Assembly (NCBI RefSeq): GCF_036226445.1 | Contig: NZ_CP108474.1 | Location: 8,246,001 to 8,310,000 of the forward strand | Source of the DNA: Streptomyces sp. NBC_01255 | GTDB lineage: Bacteria > Actinomycetota > Actinomycetes > Streptomycetales > Streptomycetaceae | Direction: 5' to 3' | Length of the DNA: 64,000 nucleotides | In this document: piece by piece, positions 22,631 through 28,995 of the stretch | How positions within the stretch are numbered: the first letter of the stretch is position 1 | Layout: each line of letters starts with the position of its first letter | The notes under the pieces: generated by a model | Database searches by the model: none | Seen by the model: the letters and a program-made list of their open reading frames with translations, nothing else | What the model was told of the DNA's origin: nothing | Translations under genes and position numbers: made by a program

Positions 22631-24097
22631 TCAAGCCACCCAGTCCGGCAGCGCCGGGTCGGCGAACCGCCCCGGAGTCCCGTCGAGGGCCGCCGCGAGC
22701 CGCTCGGCCGCCGGCTCGTACACGTCCTCCGGCAGCGTGTACGGGATCCGCAGCCGGTGCTCGTGCGTCCCCGGGTCCACCCCGAACCGCGCGCCGCCCT
22801 CCACCCGCACCCCGTGCCGCAGGGCACGGGAGGAGACGGAGGAGGCAACGGGGCGGCCCAGGTCGATCCACAGGCACATCCCGCCCGGCGGCACCGTCCA
22901 GTGCCAGTCGGGCACGTGCCGGGCCAGCGCCGTCGTCAGAGCGTCCCGGCGCCGGCGCAACTCCTCAAGGCGTCGTGGCACGATCGTGTCGAGCCGCTCC
23001 ATCAGGGCGACCGCGACCAGTTGGTCCAGGACGGACCCCGACAGGTCGGCCGTGATCCGGACCCGGGCCAGCTCGGTCACGACCCGGGACGCGGCCCGGA
23101 CCCAGCCGACCCGCAACCCGCCCCAGCAGCTCTTGCTCAGCGAACCGACGGAGACGATCTGCTCGCCGTCGCCCCCGCCGGCCGCCGCCGCGAACGGCGG
23201 TGGCGCGGGCACGTCCAGGGCGATGTCGGCGAGCGTCTCGTCGGCCACGAGCCACGTCCCCGTGGCACGCGCGGCCCGCGCGAGCTCCCGGCGCTGCTCC
23301 TGCGGCATCAGATGCCCGGTCGGATTGTGGAAGTCGGGGATCAGATAGGCCAGCCGCGGCGCGGTCTGCCGCAGCGCGGCGTCGACGAGGCCGGTGTCCC
23401 AGCCGGTCTCGGTCACCGGCACCGGGGTGATGCGCAGCATGCGGCCGCGCATCGCGTCGAGCGCGTTCGTGTACGAGGGGTTCTCGGCGAGCACCCGGTC
23501 ACCGGCCCGGCCGAGCAGCGTCAGGACCAGCGACAGCGCCTGCTGCGCGCCCGTGGTGACGAGGATCTGCTCGGGCCGGGTCGGCAGGCCGCGGGCCGTG
23601 TACCGGTCCGCGATCGCGGCGCGCAGGACGGACAGTCCGTACGGGTGGTAGCCCTGCGTGCCGGCGTAGCGGGGGAGTTCGGCGGCGGCCGAAGCGAGCG
23701 CCGCGGCGAGCTCGTCCGGGGCCTGCGGCGCGGCCAGGGCGAGGTCGATGGTGGCCCCGGCGTCGTCCTGGAAGGCGCCGAGCGGGGTGGGCGCCTGACC
23801 GTCCGGCAGCGCGGTCCAGGTACCGGCACCGCGGCGGCTGTGCGCGTACCCGCTCTCCCGCAGCAGGTCGTACGCCCCGGTCACGGTCGTCCGGCTCACC
23901 TGCAGCACCGTCGCGAGCTCGCGCTCCGCCGGCAGCCGCAGGCGCAGCGCCACCCGCCCGTCGAGCAGGGCCTCGCGGACCGCCCGCGCGAGCTCCCGGT
24001 AGCCGAACCGCCCCTCGACCGGCGGGGTGAGGAGCGACGCGAGCTGGCGGCCCGTCAGGGTCCGGTCCGCTGTGTGGAACACGCGTGCCACTGCCAT
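22631..24097 (-). CDS. MocR-type regulator (GntR wHTH fused to aminotransferase fold)
   Basis: A 488-residue protein. Residues about 20-85 are a GntR winged helix (LPAERELATVLQVSRTTVTG). Residues about 120-480 are a class I aminotransferase fold with the PLP-lysine region SVGSLSKSCWGGLRVGW (about residue 325). In PdxR and GabR relatives this domain senses PLP or an amino compound rather than catalysing. The ATG at 24097 follows AAGGAG at eight-base spacing. An inverted GCCAAT/ATTGGC box overlaps the leader, so autoregulation is likely. The small gene at 24197 is divergent from it and may share control. The ligand is not known. Confidence 0.85.
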   Translation of the reverse strand: MAVARVFHTADRTLTGRQLASLLTPPVEGRFGYRELARAVREALLDGRVALRLRLPAERELATVLQVSRTTVTGAYDLLRESGYAHSRRGAGTWTALPDGQAPTPLGAFQDDAGATIDLALAAPQAPDELAAALASAAAELPRYAGTQGYHPYGLSVLRAAIADRYTARGLPTRPEQILVTTGAQQALSLVLTLLGRAGDRVLAENPSYTNALDAMRGRMLRITPVPVTETGWDTGLVDAALRQTAPRLAYLIPDFHNPTGHLMPQEQRRELARAARATGTWLVADETLADIALDVPAPPPFAAAAGGGDGEQIVSVGSLSKSCWGGLRVGWVRAASRVVTELARVRITADLSGSVLDQLVAVALMERLDTIVPRRLEELRRRRDALTTALARHVPDWHWTVPPGGMCLWIDLGRPVASSVSSRALRHGVRVEGGARFGVDPGTHEHRLRIPYTLPEDVYEPAAERLAAALDGTPGRFADPALPDWVA

Positions 24098-24142
24098 GCC
24101 AATCACTCCTTATTGGCTCTGCTGTCCAGGCCAATCAGAGTA
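24098..24142 (-). promoter_or_regulatory. MocR operator boxes and -10 element
   Basis: GCCAAT (24098-24103) and ATTGGC (24112-24117) form an inverted repeat with an eight-base spacer, and a third box GCCAATC lies at 24130-24136. On the minus strand TACTCT (24142-24137) is a good -10. Boxes downstream of the -10 fit repression or self-control by the MocR protein. Confidence 0.6.
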
Positions 24143-24196
24143 CAGACTCCTGTCCAGTGGCCTGGTGGCCACCTCCCCACGGGAAGGAGACGACCG

Positions 24197-24418
24197 ATGT
24201 CCGGACACTTCACCGACCGCGACGAGCGGATGTGGCAACAGCGCGCCGAGGAGCGCAAGGCCCGGCCCCTGACGATCGGAGCCTGGCTCCGTGGCCTGCG
24301 CAGGAACGCCCGTACCTCCGTACCGGGTGGATCCGGCACGGAGGTACGGGCGGACGGGGGCCGACGGGCCGAGAGGTCAGATGACGGGCGCGGCGCCCGG
24401 ACCGGCCCCCTGGACTGA
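24197..24418 (+). CDS. Small basic protein running through a hairpin
   Basis: A 73-residue reading frame with a strong Shine-Dalgarno (AAGGAG, eight bases before the ATG). Residues 1-35 (starting MSGHFTDRDERMWQQRAEE) look like a genuine small charged protein. Residues 38-52 are encoded by a 15-bp perfect inverted repeat that looks like a terminator, and the remainder is low-complexity R/G/D. The last 42 bases overlap the 3' end of the convergent DUF6777-like gene. The original stop may have been lost, extending the frame through the hairpin. No homologue recognised. It is divergent from the MocR gene and may belong to its regulon. Confidence 0.5.
   Translation: MSGHFTDRDERMWQQRAEERKARPLTIGAWLRGLRRNARTSVPGGSGTEVRADGGRRAERSDDGRGARTGPLD
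24307..24352. terminator. Strong bidirectional hairpin
   Basis: A 15-base perfect inverted repeat, CGCCCGTACCTCCGT and its complement, enclosing a 16-base loop that itself contains CCGG/CCGG. It lies inside the small plus-strand frame and 25 bases beyond the stop of the convergent DUF6777-like gene. Confidence 0.8.
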
Positions 24419-25804
24419 GCCCGGTGCCGAGCCCGACGCCGACTGCGGGACGGACGGCGCGTCCGACAGGGGCAGCGACGGGGACGGGGGCTGGGACTGG
24501 CTCTGCGGGGACGACGGGGGGAGCACCGACGCCGACTCGGCCGCCGGCGAGGTCGTCGTCAGCTCCGCGGACTCGTCGGTGGCCGGACTGGACTCCGGAG
24601 CGGGCGACTCCTCCGCCGGCGGCGACTCGGACGACGGCGACTCGTCGGCCGGGCTCGTCGAGTCGGACGGCGAGGACGGGGAGTCCGACGGGGACGTCGA
24701 GTCCGACGGGGACGTGGAGGCCGAGGTGGACGGCGACTCGGAGGGCGGCTTCGAGTGCGACGGCGGCGGAGGCGGCGGCGGAGTGGGCTTGTCCTGCGTG
24801 CCGGTGTCGCCGTGCTTCCGGGCGAACCAGCCGTCGTCCTCGGGGTCGTACACGACGAAGACGTTCACGACCGTCACCGACGGGGCCACGACCACGACCT
24901 GCGAGGAGTTGTACCCCTGCCAGGGCGTGCCCGTCGTCTTCGGCGCCTTCTGCGCCACCGGTTCGGTCAGCGGATTGCCGCACGCGCAGCGGACGCGCGG
25001 TACGCCGCGGCCGTCGACCAGGACCGCGGTCCCGCTCTGGAGGGTCGCCTGGTACGAGGTGGCGGCGCCGTCCCGGAAGCCGTGGTTCGTCACGCGGGTG
25101 TCGGCCCGGAGCTGAAGCGGGGTCAGGGAGCGGAGATAGCCGGGGACCGCGTTGGGCTCGATGTCGAGGACCCCGGCGAAGGCCGCGTTCTTCGCAGGCT
25201 GGGCGGAGAGGTAGCGCACCTGCTGCTCGACGTCGCAGCTCGCGACCGACTGGGTTCCGCCGTAGAGGCCGGGTGTCGAGCCCGACACCTGCGGCGTGCC
25301 GGCCTCGGCCGTCGCGGTACGGGGCGGCAGCGAGGGCGGCGAGGCGGAGGCGGCGCCGGTGCGGGCCGTCGACTGGGTGAACGGGTCGGGGCCGGACGCG
25401 GCGGCGTTCTGGAGGAAGACCTCGCCGCCGCCGGATCCGGTCGAGCCGTTCGTGTCGCCGGGCTGGTTGGTCAGGACGACGGCCAGGGCCACGCCCGCCA
25501 CGAGGACGGCGGTGGCCGACGCGACCTTCGGGACGGAGCGCCACCACGGGCCGCCACCGCCGCCCTTGCCGGCGTCGCCGCCGGACGGGCCGCCTCCGCC
25601 GGACGGGCCGCCTCCGCCGGGCGCGCCGCCTCCGCCGGACGAGCCGCCGCCCGGGCCGCCGCCCGAGGGCGGGCCGGGAGGTGGCGGGGGGCCGCCGCCG
25701 GTCCCGGGGCGGTTGCCCGGTTCCGACAAGGGGCCGGAGGGCGGGCCTGACGGCGGTACCGACGGAGGGCCGGACGGAGGGCCTGACGGCGGGTGGGAAG
25801 TCAC
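24377..25804 (-). CDS. Proline-rich membrane protein with DUF6777-like extracellular domain
   Basis: A 475-residue protein. Residues 1-75 are Pro/Gly-rich and disordered (PPSGPPSGPP repeats). One membrane helix follows (SATAVLVAGVALAVVLT). Outside the cell is a domain of about 200 residues beginning VFLQNAAASGPDPFT, which I recognise as DUF6777, a Streptomyces family of unknown role. The last 120 residues are S/P/E-rich and likely a flexible wall-spanning tail. GTG 25804 is chosen because GAAAGGG precedes it; longer frames run into the 22-bp tandem repeats. It diverges from the streptophobe-like gene across these repeats. Confidence 0.75.
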   Translation of the reverse strand: MTSHPPSGPPSGPPSVPPSGPPSGPLSEPGNRPGTGGGPPPPPGPPSGGGPGGGSSGGGGAPGGGGPSGGGGPSGGDAGKGGGGGPWWRSVPKVASATAVLVAGVALAVVLTNQPGDTNGSTGSGGGEVFLQNAAASGPDPFTQSTARTGAASASPPSLPPRTATAEAGTPQVSGSTPGLYGGTQSVASCDVEQQVRYLSAQPAKNAAFAGVLDIEPNAVPGYLRSLTPLQLRADTRVTNHGFRDGAATSYQATLQSGTAVLVDGRGVPRVRCACGNPLTEPVAQKAPKTTGTPWQGYNSSQVVVVAPSVTVVNVFVVYDPEDDGWFARKHGDTGTQDKPTPPPPPPPSHSKPPSESPSTSASTSPSDSTSPSDSPSSPSDSTSPADESPSSESPPAEESPAPESSPATDESAELTTTSPAAESASVLPPSSPQSQSQPPSPSLPLSDAPSVPQSASGSAPGSVQGAGPGAAPVI

Positions 25805-25851
25805 GTTTTTCCCTTTCTTCCGTTCCGGGCCCATTGTGTGCGCGGAACGGT

Positions 25852-25955
25852 GCCCACCCGCAAGCGGAGGAACACCCACCGGCAAGCGGAGGAACGCCCA
25901 CCCGCAAGCGGAGGAACACCCGTCCACAAGCGTGGGAGACCGTCCACAAGCGGGC
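25852..25955. repeat. Five 22-bp tandem repeats between divergent membrane genes
   Basis: CAAGCG recurs at 25861, 25883, 25905, 25927 and 25947. The first three units share CAAGCGGAGGAAC; the last two read CGTCCACAAGCG. The period is 22, 22, 22 and 20 bases, about two helical turns, so a protein could bind one face. The array lies just upstream of the streptophobe-like promoter. Confidence 0.85.
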
Positions 25956-25970
25956 GGCCGCCACCGGTAC

Positions 25971-25986
25971 TAGCGTGGACAGCGTG
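25971..25986 (+). promoter_or_regulatory. Probable leaderless promoter
   Basis: TAGCGT at 25971-25976 matches TANNNT and lies seven bases before the GTG at 25984. With no Shine-Dalgarno before that GTG, transcription probably starts at or next to the start codon. Confidence 0.5.
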
Positions 25987-27303
25987 AGCAGTCGGCTCTC
26001 CACCTCAGCGAGCCCCGTGACCCCGACCGGGCTCTTCGTACGCGTCGGCGTCCAGGCACTGGCAGCGGTGGTCGCCGGGTACGTCGCCATGGGCGTCGTC
26101 GCCGGACTCGGCCTCTGGGCCGCGGGCGCCGCCGACCTGCCGGGCGGCTTCACCGCCGTCCTCGCCGCGGTCGTCGTCATGGCCGCGGGCGGCAAGGTCG
26201 ACCTCTCCGGCGACGCCGGAGACCTCGCGGGAACCCAGGCCGAACTGACCGCGATGCCCCTCACCGTCACCCTGGTGGGCGCACTCGTCATCGGCTACTG
26301 CTTCCTCCGCCCCCTGCGCCACCACGCGGTCGCGGGCACCCGTGAACTCCTGCTCCGCGCCGCGGGGACCGTCGTCCTCTGGCTGGCCGGCCTCCTGGGC
26401 CTCTCCGCCCTCGCCCGGCACGACTTCCCGCTCACGATCGGCGGAGACACCTCGGAGGCGTCGCAGGATTCCCTCGGGGACCTCTTCGGCGAGCTCCTCG
26501 ACGCCGTCAACCCCACGGTGGGCTTCCGTACCGACGTCGGGCCCACCCTCTTCTACGGGCTCCTGTGGATCCTCGGCGTGCTCGTCGTCGCCCTCCTGGT
26601 GTCCCGCAGAACCCCGCTGCCGCCCCGCCTCGTCCGCTACCACGAGCCCGTCCGGCCCGCCGCCCACGCGATGCTCATGCTCCTCCTCGCGTACGTGGCC
26701 GTGGGCCTGGTCATCGGGATCGTCGTCGCGGCGGCCAAGGGCCATGCGGCGGAGACCCTCGCCGTCCTCCTGCTCGGCCTGCCCAACGTGTCCTGGCTCG
26801 CGCTCGGCGTCGGCATCGGCGGCTCGTGGGAGGGCAAGGTCGAGGGCCCGTTCGGCCTTCCCATGCCCCAGATCCTCGACGCCGTCCTCCGCGACGGCGG
26901 CGGCAGCACCGACCTGTCCACGGTCGACCTTTCCTCGCTCGCCGCGGAGGACGCGAGGGCCTGGTGGCTGCTGCCCATCGCGGTCGTCCTGGTCCTCGCC
27001 GCGGCCTTCGCGGCGGCGGTCCGCTCCCCGGCCAGGACCAAGCTCTGGCAGCACTCCCTGCGCATGGGCATCGCCTTCGCCGTGACGATGCTGGTCGTCG
27101 CCCCCCTCACCCTGGTCGAGGCCCGCTTCGGTCTCTCGATCCTCGGCATCGGCGACCTCGAGGCACTGGGCGGCGAGGTGCTGCTGCGCCCGGACGTCTG
27201 GAAGACGGTCGGCTTCGCCCTCCTCTGGGGTCTCGTCCTCGGCTTCCTCGGCGGCCTCCTCGCCTCCCGGGTCCACCGCAAGGGCGAGGCGGAGAAGAAG
27301 TAG
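25984..27303 (+). CDS. Streptophobe-like polytopic membrane protein
   Basis: A 439-residue integral membrane protein with about ten to twelve hydrophobic segments, for example VGVQALAAVVAGYVAMGVV, LTVTLVGALVIGYCFL and MGIAFAVTMLVVAPLTLV. I recognise the pattern as the streptophobe family, widespread in Streptomyces and of unknown function. Between helices there is a conserved-looking extracytoplasmic DLSG/AELTAMPLT stretch. GTG 25984 is chosen as a likely leaderless start; GTG 25975 is in frame. The stop lies three bases from the stop of the convergent kinase gene. Its divergent neighbour is the DUF6777-like protein, and the two may be co-regulated by the 22-bp repeats. Confidence 0.75.
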   Translation: MSSRLSTSASPVTPTGLFVRVGVQALAAVVAGYVAMGVVAGLGLWAAGAADLPGGFTAVLAAVVVMAAGGKVDLSGDAGDLAGTQAELTAMPLTVTLVGALVIGYCFLRPLRHHAVAGTRELLLRAAGTVVLWLAGLLGLSALARHDFPLTIGGDTSEASQDSLGDLFGELLDAVNPTVGFRTDVGPTLFYGLLWILGVLVVALLVSRRTPLPPRLVRYHEPVRPAAHAMLMLLLAYVAVGLVIGIVVAAAKGHAAETLAVLLLGLPNVSWLALGVGIGGSWEGKVEGPFGLPMPQILDAVLRDGGGSTDLSTVDLSSLAAEDARAWWLLPIAVVLVLAAAFAAAVRSPARTKLWQHSLRMGIAFAVTMLVVAPLTLVEARFGLSILGIGDLEALGGEVLLRPDVWKTVGFALLWGLVLGFLGGLLASRVHRKGEAEKK

Positions 27304-27306
27304 ACC

Positions 27307-28293
27307 TCAGAGCTCCCGGAAGACGGGCCGTGCCCACACCGGCGGTGCCGGCGGCGGTCCGGGCCGTCGGGTGCGCGACGTGACCACGGAGCCCCCGGCC
27401 GCGCCCGGGCCGGCCAGTGCAGCCCGCAGCTCCGCGACGAACTCCAGACACGTCCCGTACCGCTCTTCGGGGGACTTCGCCAGCGCCCTCGCGAAGACCG
27501 CGTCCGCCGCCTCCGGCAGCCCCGGGCGCACTTCGGAGAGGGGCGGCGGCGGATCGTACTGCTGCGCCCACAGCACCGCCCAGTCCGTGTCGCGCCGGAA
27601 GGGCGGCGCGCCGACCAGGGTCTCGAAGACCACGCACGCGAGGCTGTAGACGTCGCACCGGCCGTCGACGGGCTTGCCCGAGATCTGCTCCGGCGCCACG
27701 TAGTCCAGGGTGCCGACGAACTCGCCCACGGTCGTGAACCCGGTCAGCGAGAGCGACTTCTTCGTCAGCCCGAAGTCCGTGAGGTAGACGTGCTCCGGAT
27801 GGTCACGGTCGGTGCCCTCGGCCACCAGGATGTTGCCCGGCTTCACGTCCCGGTGCACCAGGTCGTGCGCGTGCGCCGCGTCCAGGGCGGAGGCCACCTG
27901 GATGGCGATCCGCCCCGCTTTCGCGGGCGGCAGTGGCCCCTCGCGGTGGAGCAGGGCCACCAGGTCCTGCCCTGCCACGTACCGCATCGCGATGTACAGG
28001 ACGCCCTCCGTCTCGCCGGCGTCGAAGACCGGCACGATGTGGGGGTGGTCGATGGAGGCGGCGACCCGTGACTCGTGCGCGAAGCGTTTGCGGAAGGTGT
28101 CGTTGCGGGCCAGTTCGGGCGCGAGGAGCTTCAGGGCCACCGTCCGGTCCAGGCGCAGGTCGCGCGCCCGGTACACGACGGCCATGCCCCCGCGTCCGAT
28201 CTCGCTCTCCACGCGGTAGCCCGCGATCTCCTTGCCGAGGAGCCCCGAGGGCCGGCCCGCCGGGAGCTCCGCGTCCTGCGCGCCGCCGGCCAT
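27307..28293 (-). CDS. Soluble serine/threonine protein kinase (PknF-like role)
   Basis: A 328-residue Hanks-type kinase. Gly loop GRGGMAVVY (about residues 33-41), Lys in VALKLL (about 54), catalytic HRDVKPGN (about 150), DFG (about 173) and APE in VAPEQIS. There is no membrane helix or PASTA repeat, so it is cytosolic or held by partners. Its ATG overlaps the TGA of the SH3-like gene (TGATG), and the FHA-ABC gene is four bases further upstream. In mycobacteria PknF phosphorylates the FHA-ABC exporter Rv1747; the same pairing here makes the upstream proteins the likely substrates. Confidence 0.88.
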   Translation of the reverse strand: MAGGAQDAELPAGRPSGLLGKEIAGYRVESEIGRGGMAVVYRARDLRLDRTVALKLLAPELARNDTFRKRFAHESRVAASIDHPHIVPVFDAGETEGVLYIAMRYVAGQDLVALLHREGPLPPAKAGRIAIQVASALDAAHAHDLVHRDVKPGNILVAEGTDRDHPEHVYLTDFGLTKKSLSLTGFTTVGEFVGTLDYVAPEQISGKPVDGRCDVYSLACVVFETLVGAPPFRRDTDWAVLWAQQYDPPPPLSEVRPGLPEAADAVFARALAKSPEERYGTCLEFVAELRAALAGPGAAGGSVVTSRTRRPGPPPAPPVWARPVFREL

Positions 28294-28991
28294 CAGTCCT
28301 CACCCGCCGCTCCGGGCGGCCGCTCCACGACCTGCGTCGGCGGCGGCCCGGCCGCCACCGCCGGGTCGGCCTGGGGCACCACCTGGGTCGGCTCGTACGC
28401 GGGAGGTGCCTCCGCCGCCCGGTCGCCGGGGGCGGGCCCGGCGGGCTCCGGGACCTCTTCAAGCCGCGGCGCGGGGGAGCCGGCGGCCGAGGGGGCCGCG
28501 GACGCCGCGTACGTATGGAGTCCGAGGCCGTCGCAGAACACCCAGCGCTCGTGCTCCGCGTCGTACAGCCACACCGACTCGCCGTCGACGACCATCCCCA
28601 CCCGCAGGCCGCGGGTCCGCAGCCGGAAGGCCTCGCCGTCCAGACGGCCGGCGCCCAGTTCGTCGGCCGCCCGCCGGTACCGGCCCAGCGCGTCCTCGGC
28701 GCGGGCGAGCAGGGGTCGCGGATCGGCCGTCCTGGTGAGCGGCCGGCCCGCCGCCGGAGGATCGTCCGGCACGGTGACGAGGAGCCGCGCGTCGACCCAC
28801 GCCGACCAGCCGTTGGAGCACAGCACGTGCCCCCAGTCCCCGGCCCGCTCCGTCAGCCGCACCGGCAGGAACGCGTCGAGCGAGACCGTCGGCAGTCCCG
28901 GATCGGGGGTTTCCCAGGCGGGCAGACCGTCGCGCGGCACGACGTGGGTGGGCCGGAAGTCCGGCACGCCTTCGGGTACGGGGACGCTCAC
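28293..28991 (-). CDS. SH3-like protein with three PT[HQ]VV motifs
   Basis: A 232-residue cytosolic protein between a kinase and a two-FHA ABC protein. Residues about 35-75 (LPVRLTERAGDWGHV, WVDARLLV) look like a bacterial SH3 barrel. Residues 90-170 form a helix followed by strands (VWLYDAEHERWVF), and the C-terminal 60 residues are P/A-rich and disordered. Thr15 (PTHVV), Thr202 (PTQVV) and Thr219 (PTQVV) each have Val at +3, the pattern bound by many FHA domains when the Thr is phosphorylated. I infer a phospho-dependent bridge between kinase and transporter. No name is assigned. Confidence 0.65.
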   Translation of the reverse strand: MSVPVPEGVPDFRPTHVVPRDGLPAWETPDPGLPTVSLDAFLPVRLTERAGDWGHVLCSNGWSAWVDARLLVTVPDDPPAAGRPLTRTADPRPLLARAEDALGRYRRAADELGAGRLDGEAFRLRTRGLRVGMVVDGESVWLYDAEHERWVFCDGLGLHTYAASAAPSAAGSPAPRLEEVPEPAGPAPGDRAAEAPPAYEPTQVVPQADPAVAAGPPPTQVVERPPGAAGED

Positions 28992-28995
28992 GGGC

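Noticed and set aside
25927..25955. DnaA boxes or a replication origin
   Set aside because: CGTCCACAAG only partly resembles TTGTCCACA, and there are two copies only, with no dnaA/dnaN or AT-rich unwinding element.
24210..26291. Very long minus-strand frame over the DUF6777-like region and beyond
   Set aside because: It is a frame-shifted shadow; the supported gene is 24377-25804 with a Shine-Dalgarno and membrane helix.
26005..27276. Minus-strand frame opposite the streptophobe-like gene
   Set aside because: Charged, motif-free translation opposite a gene with regular membrane helices.
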